A stretch of 64,000 nucleotides of DNA from Loktanella sp. Alg231-35. Its GTDB lineage: Bacteria > Pseudomonadota > Alphaproteobacteria > Rhodobacterales > Rhodobacteraceae. Positions 36,197-45,314 of this stretch are shown here, piece by piece (within the stretch, counting starts at the first letter, position 1; each line of letters opens with the position of its first letter). Below the pieces are notes generated by a model. It worked only from the letters and a program-made list of their open reading frames with translations, ran no database searches and was not told where the DNA came from. The DNA is taken from positions 1 to 64,000 of the forward strand of contig NZ_FREV01000007.1 in the NCBI RefSeq assembly GCF_900143545.1. The letters run 5' to 3'. Position numbers and translations under genes: made by a program.

Positions 36197-36760
36197 TCAG
36201 GCGCGCTCTGCGTACTCAAACGTCTCGGTGTTCACGACAATATCTTCATCCTGCCCGACGAAAGGTGGGATCATCACACGGACCCCGTTGTCGAGCGTCG
36301 CAGGCTTAAAGCTGTTGGCGGCGGTTTGGCCTTTGACGACAGGTTCGGTTTCCACAACTTTGCAGATCACCTTTTGCGGCAAGCTGACGTTCAGCGCCTC
36401 TTCGCCGTAGTATTCGATCTTTACCGTCATGCCGTCCTGCAAAAACGGGCGACGCTCGCCAAGGATATCGGCAGGCAGTGCAATCTGCTCATAGGTTTCG
36501 CTATCCATAAAGGTCAGCATGTCGCCGTCCTCAAACAAGAACTGCTGGTCCTTTTGGTCGAGACGCACGCGTTCTACCTTGTCAGCGGAACGAAACCGCT
36601 CGTTCAGCTTGCGGCCATCGCGCAGGTTCTTAAGCTCAACCTGTGCAAAGGCTCCGCCCTTACCGGGCTTGACGTGATCAACCTTCACAGCACTCCAAAG
36701 GCCGCCTTCGTGCTCAAGAACATTGCCGGGGCGGATCTCGTTACCGTTGATTTTGGGCAT
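36197..36760 (-). CDS. efp: Elongation factor P
   Basis: The 187-residue three-domain protein has the KOW-like N-terminal domain with the tip loop KPGKGGAF; K34 is the position modified in other bacteria. An OB domain and the C-terminal OB domain follow ([19 protein letters not shown]). It relieves ribosome stalling at polyproline. No lysyl-modification genes (epmA/epmB) are next to it, so whether K34 is modified is unknown. Confidence 0.95.
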   Translation of the reverse strand: MPKINGNEIRPGNVLEHEGGLWSAVKVDHVKPGKGGAFAQVELKNLRDGRKLNERFRSADKVERVRLDQKDQQFLFEDGDMLTFMDSETYEQIALPADILGERRPFLQDGMTVKIEYYGEEALNVSLPQKVICKVVETEPVVKGQTAANSFKPATLDNGVRVMIPPFVGQDEDIVVNTETFEYAERA

Positions 36761-36979
36761 GGGTCACTCTGTCTCAGATTCTTGGTTAAGGTTGAATGAA
36801 GTGTTTCCGAGGCTATATCTGCAGCGTGGGAGCCTGACAAGATCAACAGAGCCGGGGAATTTCTTGCTGTTCAGTTATGCGATACGTGCATGGCTGCCAT
36901 TCCAAAAGAGCACCCCCGAATCGATCAATAACAGGCATAAAGGCCCGCACGCGGGAACTACAAGAGCAAAAAAGGAAAC

Positions 36980-37306
36980 ATGATGAGAGATTTCGTCGAC
37001 GGTACAGCCTTCAACAACGAACAAGGCAACCGTGCCCGTAAGCTCTTTGCTGCTGTTGTCCTCGCCGCATTGGATGATGCGATTGCGGATGACAAGAAAT
37101 ATGGCAACGGTCCAGAGCAGATTGCGCGTTGGGCGCGATCACGTGATGGGCGCGAAGTTCTGTCCTGTGCCGGTATCGACCCGAATGAGCGTGTCGTGAA
37201 CGGCCTGATGGAATTTGTTGGCAAAGGTGTTCGTACATCTGTTGCGCTGTCGCGCGAAGAAAGCGAACGCCGCAATGCAGCCGAGCAGGAAGCACGCGCC
37301 GCTTAG
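36980..37306 (+). CDS. DUF6280 family protein
   Basis: The 108-residue protein is predicted to be soluble and helical (NEQGNRARKLFAAVVLAALDDAIADDKKYG, with WARSRDGREVLSCAGIDPNERV in the middle). It is a family I recall as widespread and conserved in Rhodobacterales, annotated DUF6280, of unknown role. An AAAGGAAA-type ribosome binding site precedes tandem ATGs at 36980 and 36983. It stands alone, with its own strong terminator, suggesting a well-expressed monocistronic gene. Confidence 0.75.
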   Translation: MMRDFVDGTAFNNEQGNRARKLFAAVVLAALDDAIADDKKYGNGPEQIARWARSRDGREVLSCAGIDPNERVVNGLMEFVGKGVRTSVALSREESERRNAAEQEARAA

Positions 37307-37327
37307 ATTTCAATCTGAGCGCTGACA

Positions 37328-37361
37328 AAAAAACGCGGTCCCAAGGGACCGCGTTTTTTTT
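37328..37361. terminator. Strong bidirectional rho-independent terminator
   Basis: An 11-bp GC-rich stem (ACGCGGTCCC / GGGACCGCGT with flanking A and T) is bounded by an A-run on the left and a run of eight T on the right. It lies 22 bases after the DUF6280 stop. It also lies just beyond the stop of the convergent membrane-protein gene, so it can serve both. Confidence 0.9.
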
Positions 37362-37363
37362 GT

Positions 37364-37942
37364 TCACCCCCCGGAAAACATGATTGCGAAGATGATAAAC
37401 GGTGCAAACTCCATCGCACCAAATGTGATGATCACGCCGCGCATCCATCTGCTTTCAAATCGTCGCCACAATAATGCACAGCACAGCAGCGACACCGCGA
37501 CCTCAACCGGGCCTACGATATCGCCATATCGCGCAGGGTCCCAATAGCTGACCGGGCTTTCGAATATCCAGTTGGTCACAGGCCAGAAATGCGCCCGCCC
37601 ATCATCATGGTGAAAGGCGAAGTCCAACCCTAGATGCAGCAGCGCCGCGCCGCAAAGCGCGATCACAATGGGCGACCGCGCCATTAGCCCCCAAGCAAGT
37701 GCGACACCCCAAAGGATGATTGAGTTATCAATCCGAAAGATGCTTTGCCAGTCTTCCGAGAAATATAGCTGGCCAAACACCACGCCTGGCGAGGTGCCTA
37801 GAACCTGCAAATGCCAGCCAGCCAGTAGGTAAAGTGACAAGTCAGGCAGCAACGATCCGGCAAAGGCTGCTGCAGTCACACCGGGCCGCCCGGCCTTACC
37901 AAATGCTGTCATGCCAAAAATCAGATGCGCTGGCGTGTTCAT
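37364..37942 (-). CDS. Small integral membrane protein (cobQ-adjacent, YdjM-like)
   Basis: The protein has about 192 residues with several hydrophobic segments and His/Asp-rich loops ([18 protein letters not shown]). This resembles YdjM-type membrane-bound metal-dependent hydrolases. It starts [16 protein letters not shown] at 37942. In other Rhodobacterales it lies next to cobQ and is sometimes mislabelled CobQ because of that position. It is divergent from cobQ here. Function is unknown. Confidence 0.6.
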   Translation of the reverse strand: MNTPAHLIFGMTAFGKAGRPGVTAAAFAGSLLPDLSLYLLAGWHLQVLGTSPGVVFGQLYFSEDWQSIFRIDNSIILWGVALAWGLMARSPIVIALCGAALLHLGLDFAFHHDDGRAHFWPVTNWIFESPVSYWDPARYGDIVGPVEVAVSLLCCALLWRRFESRWMRGVIITFGAMEFAPFIIFAIMFSGG

Positions 37943-37994
37943 GGTCTTTCCCCGCGCTCCTTGCGCCCCTATGACGTTAGATGAGGGGGCGGCG

Positions 37995-39440
37995 ATGACC
38001 AAGTCAATCATGATCCAGGGCGCGGGCTCGAATGTGGGGAAATCCATGCTTGTCGCGGGCATCGCCCGCGCTTGTGTGCGGCGCAGCATGTCTGTGGCCC
38101 CATTCAAACCACAGAACATGTCCAACAATGCCGCCGTCACGGTCGATGGTGGCGAGATCGGGAGGGCGCAGGCGCTTCAGGCGCTTGCATGTGGGCTGGA
38201 TCCGCTCGTGGATATGAACCCTGTCCTGCTCAAACCAGAGTCCGAAGTTGGCGCCCAGATCATCCTGCAAGGTAAGCGCTACGCGACGATGAAGGCCCGC
38301 GACTATGGCACGCACAAGGCCACGCTTTTACCCGCCGTGTTAGAGAGCTTTGCCCGGATTGGGCAGGGACGTGATCTTGTGATCGTCGAAGGCGCTGGCA
38401 GCCCCGCAGAGGTGAACCTGCGCGCTGGCGATATTGCCAATATGGGATTTGCTGCCGCCGCGAAGGTCCCAGTTGTCCTGATCGGCGATATCGACAGAGG
38501 CGGCGTAATTGCGCAGCTTGTCGGCACGCATGCGGTGCTGCCTCCTGACGACGAAGCCCTGATCAAAGGCTTCGCTATCAACAAATTTCGGGGTGATCCG
38601 ACACTTTTTGCCGAAGGTATGGACATCATCGCAACCAAGACCGAATGGACGCCTCTTGGGATTGTACCGTGGTTTGCTGACGCGTGGAAGCTGCCCGCCG
38701 AGGACGTCATGGACATCGCAAGCCACCAAGGCGGCAAGTTAAAGATTGCCGTGCCACGCCTAAACCGGATCGCGAACTTTGATGATCTGGACCCGCTCAA
38801 GGCGACACCGGGTGTCACAGTCGAGATGATCCCCGAAGGCCGCCCCCTGCCGGGTGACGCGGACCTCGTGATTATTCCCGGTTCAAAATCCACCATCGCT
38901 GATCTGGCACACTTCCGTGCGCAGGGGTGGGACATCGATCTGCAGGCGCATCTACGGCGTGGAGGGCATGTTCTGGGCATCTGTGGCGGCTATCAGATGC
39001 TGGGGGCGGAAATCGCCGACCCTGACGGCATCGAAGGCACGCCATCGACTGTCGCCGGGCTAGGGCTGCTGGATGTACGCACAGTCATGGTGCCAGAAAA
39101 GCGGCTGGCGCTATCACGCGCAATCTATCTGCCTACCGGAGACGCCGTTAGCGGTTATGAAATCCACCTTGGTAAGACCGAAGGGGCTGACTGCGCCAAC
39201 GGATGGCTTTCACTAGATGGACGCAAGGAAGGAGCGGCAACCGCAGATGGGCGTGTGATGGGGTGTTATCTGCACGGGCTCTTTGCCTCGGACGCGTTCC
39301 GCGAGACCTATCTAGCCCGGCTTGGGCGGCCAGTGGATGCGTTTGACTATGCCGGCAGCGTACAGACTACCTTGGATGCGCTTGCCGATCATCTGGAAGC
39401 GCATCTTGATATTGATACTTTGCTGGCCTTGGCTGGTTAG
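37995..39440 (+). CDS. cobQ: Cobyric acid synthase
   Basis: The 481-residue protein amidates adenosylcobyrinic a,c-diamide to cobyric acid in cobalamin synthesis. It has an N-terminal ATP-binding fold ([30 protein letters not shown]) and a C-terminal glutamine amidotransferase domain ([27 protein letters not shown]). The ATG at 37995 is preceded by GAGG. Cobalamin would be needed by any corrinoid-dependent methyl transfer of the MttB-type operon. No cobalamin riboswitch is visible. The end overlaps the convergent PopZ-like gene by four bases. Confidence 0.93.
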   Translation: MTKSIMIQGAGSNVGKSMLVAGIARACVRRSMSVAPFKPQNMSNNAAVTVDGGEIGRAQALQALACGLDPLVDMNPVLLKPESEVGAQIILQGKRYATMKARDYGTHKATLLPAVLESFARIGQGRDLVIVEGAGSPAEVNLRAGDIANMGFAAAAKVPVVLIGDIDRGGVIAQLVGTHAVLPPDDEALIKGFAINKFRGDPTLFAEGMDIIATKTEWTPLGIVPWFADAWKLPAEDVMDIASHQGGKLKIAVPRLNRIANFDDLDPLKATPGVTVEMIPEGRPLPGDADLVIIPGSKSTIADLAHFRAQGWDIDLQAHLRRGGHVLGICGGYQMLGAEIADPDGIEGTPSTVAGLGLLDVRTVMVPEKRLALSRAIYLPTGDAVSGYEIHLGKTEGADCANGWLSLDGRKEGAATADGRVMGCYLHGLFASDAFRETYLARLGRPVDAFDYAGSVQTTLDALADHLEAHLDIDTLLALAG

Positions 39441-40126
39441 TCCTGACCCAGCTCGCGGCTGAGAAGCACGCGATTGATCTCCCGGCGAACCAATTTGCGG
39501 ACATTGCGGGTCATGCGCTCGCCCAGTTCGCCTGTCAGCTCTTCATGAACAATCTCGGTGATCATTGCGCGCAGGGCGTCCTCTGCCATGGCGTCAGCGG
39601 TCTGGGCAGCCATAAGATTTGCGATAACATCGTCCGTCGCGGCCTCATCATCGTCATCATCAGTTGGCGGAATTTCGCCCAGCTCCGATGCGGCTTCGTC
39701 CTCTGGCCCGGGCGCCTCATCTGAGTCAGTCGAATCGTCCCGTGGCGTCTGAAAGGCGCTAAACGCCCAAGCCTCGTCCTCAAAACTCTCGCCTTCATCG
39801 GCCTCCCACTCGTCGGGTTGGGCTGTGACGGCAGCTTCCAGCTCTGCAATCTTTTCTTCCAGACCTTCACGTTCATCAGGCTGCGTCGCGCGCAATCGGT
39901 GAACGATATCGACAACTGCAGCTTCTGGAGCCTCAACATTTGTTGGTGAATCAGGTTCTGGCTCGATCTCTTCGGGCGCGTTTTCACGCACCAGTTGTTC
40001 TGGCGTCAGAACCAACCGCTCAGGTATATCTGGTGGTAAATCTTTTTGCAGGTCTTTGTGCGATACAAAGTCCCGCACCGAAGAAACCAATGCGTCGATC
40101 TCATCCGTACGTGCAGACTTGGACAT
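39437..40126 (-). CDS. Acidic protein with PopZ-like C-terminus
   Basis: The 229-residue protein has a short basic start and a long Asp/Glu/Pro-rich, probably disordered middle (about residues 60-160). The C-terminal helical block [20 protein letters not shown] continues with [19 protein letters not shown]. PopZ (DUF2497) has the same plan: an acidic disordered spacer and a C-terminal helical oligomerisation region ending in a VERxVxxEIxRx pattern. The next genes on the same strand are tolC and a pcm-like gene, the order I recall around Caulobacter popZ. The assignment as a divergent PopZ is inference. A generic disordered protein is the alternative. Confidence 0.55.
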   Translation of the reverse strand: MSKSARTDEIDALVSSVRDFVSHKDLQKDLPPDIPERLVLTPEQLVRENAPEEIEPEPDSPTNVEAPEAAVVDIVHRLRATQPDEREGLEEKIAELEAAVTAQPDEWEADEGESFEDEAWAFSAFQTPRDDSTDSDEAPGPEDEAASELGEIPPTDDDDDEAATDDVIANLMAAQTADAMAEDALRAMITEIVHEELTGELGERMTRNVRKLVRREINRVLLSRELGQD

Positions 40127-40197
40127 TTAGACTCATCCCAATTTCGCACCCAGTAACAAAATGTTAGCGAAAATTGGGACAATTAACAACTAGAGGC

Positions 40198-41562
40198 TTA
40201 CTCTTTCCCGATAGCTTCAAGCACCCGATCCAGTGCCTGACCCTGTTCAGAAATGACCGCTGGGGCGCCCTTGACCAGGTTGTAGTATTCGGCCGGGTCA
40301 TACTGCTGCACTGGCAGGTTCAGATGGTCTGCGGTCAGCAAGCCCATGGCAGACAAGACAGAGTAAGACGCCACAACCTCGTCTGACTGCGCAGAAATCC
40401 GGTTCGCCTCGGCATCCAGCAATTCCTGCTCAGCGTTCAGCACATCCAATGTGGTCCGCGATCCCAATGTTGCCTCTTCACGTACACCTTCAAAGGCGGT
40501 ACGGGCAGCAGTGATCTGACGGTCAGTGGCTTCGCGGGACGCGCGTGCAACCTGAAGGCGGGCATAAGCATTGGTCACCTCCTGCTCGATCGAGAGCATG
40601 GTCAGGTGCAGCCCGGCGCGGCTGGCATCACGGTTTGAGCGTACCTGTCGGATGCTGCTGGCAATCGCACCGCCGCTGTAGATTGGCCCGCCAATGGTTA
40701 CGCCCACTTGTGCGGTTTCATTGGAATCCTGATCGGAAGAGAGGAAACCGTTCAAAGAAACGGAGGGCAAAAGTGCGGCTTCTGCCCGGCGAATGGCAAG
40801 TTCGGCAGCCGCGACCGAGTGCTGTTGTTGCAGAATACTGGGATGGTTACGCAAGGCAAAAGCAATGGCGTCGGCCAAGCTACGTGACACAGGTGCCGGA
40901 GAGACGTTGCGCGGACCCGACGGCACGCGCCCCACGGCAATACGAAACTCTTCGTTGGCAATGGCAAGATCACCCTGCGCGGAAGCCAGAAGGCTGCGTG
41001 CTGCGGCAAGACGTGCCTCGGCCAGGGCAACATCAGTGCGCGTTACTTCACCCACATCAAAGCGGTCTTGTGCGGCGCGGAATTCTTGCGTGATGACCCG
41101 AACATTGTTCTGACGCAGTTGCAGGAATTCCTGTGCGCTGCGGAGATTCATGTAAGATTGCACCGCGCGCAGCAGAACGCCCTGTTCGACACTACGCAGC
41201 GACTGGCGCGTGGCCAGCACGGTTTCCTTTTGCGCCTCAACAGCCAGCAGATTGGACCCGCCTGCATAAAGCGTCAGATCAGCATTAAGACGCGCGGTTG
41301 TCGAATCTGTTGTGGTTTCAACGGGCACGTCAACCGACGTGCGGTTTGCCGAATACGACCAGCTGATCACCGGACGCAGCGCGGAAAAGGCCTGCGCCAC
41401 ATTTTCATCGGCAGCACGCAGCAAGGCCCGGTTCTGTTCTAGCAAGCCAGAATTGTTGTAGGCAGAAGTCAGCGCTTCAGAAAGGTTTTCAGCCTGCACC
41501 TGCCCCGCCGTGATTGTGGACATTACCAAAGCAATAACGGTTAATCTTTTCGGACGGAACAT
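40198..41562 (-). CDS. tolC: TolC-family outer-membrane efflux protein
   Basis: The 454-residue protein has a signal peptide (ALVMSTITAGQVQA) and the duplicated TolC/OEP helices (AQDRFDVGEVTRTDVALAEARLA and VREEATLGSRTTLDVLNAEQELL). It forms the outer-membrane channel for type I secretion and drug efflux. It could be the exit duct for the Hint protein, but no inner-membrane type I partners are nearby. It lies 71 bases from the PopZ-like gene and 55 bases from the pcm-like gene. Confidence 0.9.
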   Translation of the reverse strand: MFRPKRLTVIALVMSTITAGQVQAENLSEALTSAYNNSGLLEQNRALLRAADENVAQAFSALRPVISWSYSANRTSVDVPVETTTDSTTARLNADLTLYAGGSNLLAVEAQKETVLATRQSLRSVEQGVLLRAVQSYMNLRSAQEFLQLRQNNVRVITQEFRAAQDRFDVGEVTRTDVALAEARLAAARSLLASAQGDLAIANEEFRIAVGRVPSGPRNVSPAPVSRSLADAIAFALRNHPSILQQQHSVAAAELAIRRAEAALLPSVSLNGFLSSDQDSNETAQVGVTIGGPIYSGGAIASSIRQVRSNRDASRAGLHLTMLSIEQEVTNAYARLQVARASREATDRQITAARTAFEGVREEATLGSRTTLDVLNAEQELLDAEANRISAQSDEVVASYSVLSAMGLLTADHLNLPVQQYDPAEYYNLVKGAPAVISEQGQALDRVLEAIGKE

Positions 41563-41617
41563 GCTGACACCCTACCTTCGTTGATCAATTGTACGGCTTA
41601 CGATGCCGCCATCTTTC

Positions 41618-42271
41618 TTAGAGTGCGAATGCCGCTGGTTTTTCAAACCCCGGCAAAACGGGCGCACTTGCATTAAACGAGAACCGCCAGTTCATCACAC
41701 CATCAATTTTGTGCCCGATGCGAATGACACCCAAAGCGCCCTCGGCAAAGACGCAAGCCATGCGTCCACCTTCGCGCAACTGGTAGGTAAGTGCGGCAGG
41801 CACCATTTCAACAGCGCCTTGCACAATGATGATGTCATAGGGCCCTGATTTGGCCGAACCATCGGTCAAAGGCCCCGCCATCACGGCGGCATTGTCAAAA
41901 CCCTGCTCCGAAAGGGCGCTTTGCGCGTCTTCGGCACGTGTTTCATCATCTTCGACGCCGACGACAAATTCACACATTCTGGCAAGAAGAGCCGTCGAAT
42001 ACCCCAAACTGCAGCCCACATCGAGGGCAACATGGTGCGGCTGGATATCGAGCGCATCAAGCATCTTGGCCAGTGTCCGGGGTTCCAGCATCACCCGCCC
42101 TGCCCCCAAAACAAGGTTTTCACCGACATAGGCTGCCTCGCGCAGGTGATCGGGCACAAAGGCCTCACGCGGGACCGACAGCATCGCATCGATGATCGGA
42201 AATTTGGTGACATCAGAGGGGCGCACTTGCGTATCAACCATCATAGTGCGGCGTGAGGTGTAGTCGGTCAC
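41618..42271 (-). CDS. Protein-L-isoaspartate O-methyltransferase-like protein
   Basis: The 217-residue SAM-dependent methyltransferase has motif I DVGCSLGYSTALLARM and a PCMT-like N-terminus (DAMLSVPREAFVPDHLREAAY). Motif I differs from the usual GTGSGY of PCMT, so its activity on isoaspartate is uncertain. It precedes tolC on the same strand, a conserved alphaproteobacterial order. Confidence 0.8.
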   Translation of the reverse strand: MTDYTSRRTMMVDTQVRPSDVTKFPIIDAMLSVPREAFVPDHLREAAYVGENLVLGAGRVMLEPRTLAKMLDALDIQPHHVALDVGCSLGYSTALLARMCEFVVGVEDDETRAEDAQSALSEQGFDNAAVMAGPLTDGSAKSGPYDIIIVQGAVEMVPAALTYQLREGGRMACVFAEGALGVIRIGHKIDGVMNWRFSFNASAPVLPGFEKPAAFAL

Positions 42272-42486
42272 GGTCTAAACTCTTTCGTTCAGTCTGCTTT
42301 GCAGCTTGATGCCATAGTTCCCTGGGGGCGGCAACATTTGATCGCCGCAAGGCGCAGGCAAAAACCGGACAGGCAATATCTGTCATGCGCGTCTCCTCGC
42401 CCCTCTCGACATGATGCCTGGCAGCAGCGCCCATCATGCGATCAAGAGATTGCCTAAACTTGAATTCGTACTTATCAGTTTGTTCT

Positions 42487-43482
42487 ATGAACATAAGTCT
42501 TGGTGAAAGCAGTCGCTCCCAGCGACCGGACCCGCCCGTGGGCGTAGATAATCAACCGCTTGAGATTGCGGTCCTAATCCCGTGCTACAATGAAGAAGCA
42601 TCCATCGGAATCGTCGTAAACGATTTCCTGCAGGCGCTGCCACACGCCACTATCTATGTTTATGACAACAACTCGACCGATGGCACAGCAGCACAAGCAT
42701 CAATGGCTGGCGCGATTGTGCGTACAGAAAGGCAGCAAGGCAAAGGCAACGTCGTCCGTCGTATGTTTGCAGACATCTCAGCGGATGTTTTCGTGATGGT
42801 GGATGGGGACAATACCTATGATGCATCCGCAGCGCCTGAACTGATCGAGCATCTGCTGACAGATCGGCTTGATATGGTGACAGGAAGCCGCGTCTCCGAG
42901 ATCAAAGAGGCCTACAGGCAAGGACACCAATTCGGAAACTGGCTTTTGACGACGCTCGTCGCGAATATCTTTGGCCGACAGACAAAGGACATGTTGTCAG
43001 GCTACAGGGTGATGTCGCAGCGTTTCGTGAAAAGCTTTCCGGTGATGTCACATGGGTTTGAGATTGAGACCGAACTGACGGTTCACGCGCTAGAGCTCCG
43101 CTTGCCTGTGTCCGATGTCGACACGGTCTATATCAACCGCCTGCCCGGATCAGAAAGTAAGCTGAGCACATTCAAAGACGGCTGGCGGATACTTCGCACA
43201 ATCATGACATTGGTCAAGGAAGAGCGCCCAATTCAGTTCTTTGCCCTGATCACGGCGCTCTTTTTGATCGCGGCCCTGGTTGTCGGTTTGCCAATCGTGT
43301 TCGAGTTTATCGAAACCGGATTGGTGCCGCGTTTCCCGTCGGCTGTTCTCGCCGCGAGTTTGGTCGTGATCTCGGTGCTTTCATTCCTCGCAGGCATCAT
43401 CCTTGATACCGTGACGTTGGGACGCCGCGAAGCCAAACGGATGCACTATTTGACGTTGCCGGCGACTCAGTATCGGCAATGA
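42487..43482 (+). CDS. Family 2 glycosyltransferase (polyprenyl-phosphate type)
   Basis: The 331-residue protein has the GT2 start VLIPCYNEEASIGIVV, the DxD-like MVDGDNTYDASAAPEL and a GYRVMSQRF block. Two C-terminal membrane segments follow (about residues 255-325). It probably transfers a sugar to polyprenyl phosphate in the inner membrane for surface glycan decoration. The ATG at 42487 is preferred; upstream codons are unlike the family. It overlaps gtrA by four bases (ATGA). Confidence 0.85.
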   Translation: MNISLGESSRSQRPDPPVGVDNQPLEIAVLIPCYNEEASIGIVVNDFLQALPHATIYVYDNNSTDGTAAQASMAGAIVRTERQQGKGNVVRRMFADISADVFVMVDGDNTYDASAAPELIEHLLTDRLDMVTGSRVSEIKEAYRQGHQFGNWLLTTLVANIFGRQTKDMLSGYRVMSQRFVKSFPVMSHGFEIETELTVHALELRLPVSDVDTVYINRLPGSESKLSTFKDGWRILRTIMTLVKEERPIQFFALITALFLIAALVVGLPIVFEFIETGLVPRFPSAVLAASLVVISVLSFLAGIILDTVTLGRREAKRMHYLTLPATQYRQ

Positions 43483-43895
43483 CACCCCAAAACCGACCTT
43501 CGTGGCAAAGCCTCGTGCGGTTTATGTGCGTGGGTGTTGTGGGGTTCATTGTTGACGGTGGGCTGCTGTTTTCTTTGATTGCGCTGGGTACTGACCCATA
43601 CACCGCAAGGCTATGCTCGTTTCCGCTTGCCGTGCTTGCCACGTGGTGGCTCAACCGGGTTTGGACGTTTCAAAGTTCCAACCGCTCAAAACCAGTTTCG
43701 CAGCTTGGACGGTATGTTGCGGTTCAGCTTGTCGGTGTCACGACAAACTATCTTGCCTACGCAACGGTACTGAACCTGACACAACCAACCCCTGAATTCG
43801 TGCTTTTGGGGTTTGTGATCGGGTCAACAATCGGTTTGTTCGTGAACTTTCTTGGCGCACGGTTCTTCGCATTTCCAAACGCCGGGGCGACATAA
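43479..43895 (+). CDS. GtrA-family membrane protein
   Basis: The 138-residue protein has four membrane segments, with the GtrA block FMCVGVVGFIVDGGLLF and TWWLNRVWTF. GtrA proteins are thought to flip polyprenyl-phosphate-linked sugars across the membrane. Coupling to the GT2 gene supports a two-gene sugar donor module. It is followed by tRNA-Cys on the other strand. Confidence 0.85.
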   Translation: MTPQNRPSWQSLVRFMCVGVVGFIVDGGLLFSLIALGTDPYTARLCSFPLAVLATWWLNRVWTFQSSNRSKPVSQLGRYVAVQLVGVTTNYLAYATVLNLTQPTPEFVLLGFVIGSTIGLFVNFLGARFFAFPNAGAT

Positions 43896-43947
43896 AGCGA
43901 TTCTGGGCGGGGCCAATTGTGCAGTGTCAGCAATCCGAGGGGACGAT

Positions 43948-44021
43948 TGGAGGCGAGTACCGGAATCGAACCGGTCTACACGGATTTGCAATCCGCTGCA
44001 TAACCTACCTGCCCACTCGCC
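43948..44021 (-). tRNA. tRNA-Cys (anticodon GCA)
   Basis: On the minus strand the acceptor GGCGAGT pairs with ACTCGCC. The anticodon loop is TTTGCAA (GCA), the T-loop is TTCGATT, and an encoded CCA ends the gene. Length is 74 bases. Confidence 0.95.
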
Positions 44022-44034
44022 TTGCTGCACCGTC

Positions 44035-44062
44035 ACCTAAGGATGCAACCTAGCAAGGTCAA
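44035..44062 (-). promoter_or_regulatory. Probable promoter of tRNA-Cys
   Basis: On the minus strand TTGACC (44062-44057) is followed after 16 bases by TTAGGT (44040-44035), ending 14 bases before the tRNA. The -35 match is good; the -10 match is weak. Confidence 0.4.
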
Positions 44063-44189
44063 GCCGTTATCGTGGCTCCCGCCATGCATCCTTTCCAAGG
44101 TGCGTGATATCGCAGTTTCCTTTCGCGCGACGTCTCGTTAATCTGCGCGGACCGCCGCCTTGCCGGTATCATGTTGATTTGGAAGACCG

Positions 44190-45314
44190 ATGCCCCGTTC
44201 GATCCTTTTTGTCACCGGCACCCGCGCCGATTTCGGCAAGCTGGAACCGCTTGCTGCGGCCACCCGCGATGCGGGTTTTGCGGTCTCATTCTTTGTCACG
44301 GGCATGCATATGCTCTCGCGGTATGGGCTGACAAAGGTTGAAGTCCACCGCACCCCCGGCGTGCAGGTGCATGAGTTTCTCAATCAGCGACCCGGTGACC
44401 CGCAGGATATGGTGCTGGCCAAAACCGTCACCGGGTTTTCCGATTTCGTCAAAGAAGCCCGGCCCGATCTCGTCGTCATCCATGGCGATCGGGTTGAGGC
44501 GCTGGCTTGCGCCCTTGTGTGCGCTACCAATTATATCCGCTGCGCCCATGTTGAGGGCGGTGAGGTATCAGGCACCATTGATGAAATTTACCGCCATTGT
44601 AACTCCAAATTGGCCAGCGATCATTTCGTGTCGTCCGATGATGCCGCCCGGCGTGTGATGGCTTTGGGGGAACCACAGGCGCATATTCATGCGATTGGCT
44701 CGCCCGAGCTCGACTTTCACGCAGGGGCCTCGGGGGTCAGCTTGGCCGAGGTGAAATCCCGCTACGATCTGCCCTTTGACGACTATGGCATCTGTGTGTT
44801 TCACCCGGTCACTTCAGAGGCTGACAGCATGGGCGCACAGGCCGCATCCCTGTTTGGGACATTGGCCAGATCTGGTCGTCAGTTTGTCGTTATTGCACCG
44901 AACAATGATCCGGGCTCTGCCGCGATTTTTGACGCAATTGCAGCAGTGCCGCAGGATCAGTTCCGAGTCTTGCCTTCGATGCGATTTGCGCATTTTTCAG
45001 AACTCATGAAGAACGCCAGTGCGATGGTCGGGAACTCTTCCGCTGGCGTTCGCGAAGCGCCGTTTATCGGGGTGCCATCGCTTGACATCGGCACCCGTCA
45101 GACCAACCGGGCGAAATCGCCATCGGTGTTCTTTGCGGATGCCACGGATACTGATGCTATTGCGGAATTCCTGCAAAAGGAGTGGGGCAAATCCTATCCG
45201 CGTCATGATGCCTTTGGCGGCGGCAGTGCGGCCTCGCGCTTTGCTGCCATTCTTGAGGCCGCGCCATTCTGGGAAACATCACTGCAAAAAACCTTCCATG
45301 ACGCCGCCGACTGA
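44190..45314 (+). CDS. neuC: UDP-N-acetylglucosamine 2-epimerase (hydrolysing type)
   Basis: The 374-residue protein has the NeuC/WecB fold: FVTGTRADFGKLEPL at the N-terminus, VIHGDRVEALACAL, CAHVEGGEVSGTIDE and the C-terminal MVGNSSAGVREAPFIGVP. Hydrolysing members release ManNAc or a related 2-epimer, the first step to sialic- or legionaminic-type acids. No NeuB or NeuA gene is in the window. Its end overlaps the first GT30-like gene by 17 bases. Confidence 0.85.
   Translation: MPRSILFVTGTRADFGKLEPLAAATRDAGFAVSFFVTGMHMLSRYGLTKVEVHRTPGVQVHEFLNQRPGDPQDMVLAKTVTGFSDFVKEARPDLVVIHGDRVEALACALVCATNYIRCAHVEGGEVSGTIDEIYRHCNSKLASDHFVSSDDAARRVMALGEPQAHIHAIGSPELDFHAGASGVSLAEVKSRYDLPFDDYGICVFHPVTSEADSMGAQAASLFGTLARSGRQFVVIAPNNDPGSAAIFDAIAAVPQDQFRVLPSMRFAHFSELMKNASAMVGNSSAGVREAPFIGVPSLDIGTRQTNRAKSPSVFFADATDTDAIAEFLQKEWGKSYPRHDAFGGGSAASRFAAILEAAPFWETSLQKTFHDAAD

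Noticed and set aside
37943-37994. Cobalamin riboswitch before cobQ
   Set aside because: The space between the divergent genes is only about 50 bases, too short for the conserved B12-box aptamer, and no such box is seen.
42234-42494. Minus-strand 86-codon frame upstream of the pcm-like gene
   Set aside because: It overlaps the methyltransferase start in another frame. An internal ATG at about 42386 has a fair ribosome binding site, but the peptide has no recognisable feature.
43896-44189. tRNA-Cys as an integration site for a genomic island carrying neuC
   Set aside because: No integrase, no direct repeat of the tRNA 3' end and no composition break are visible around 44 kb.
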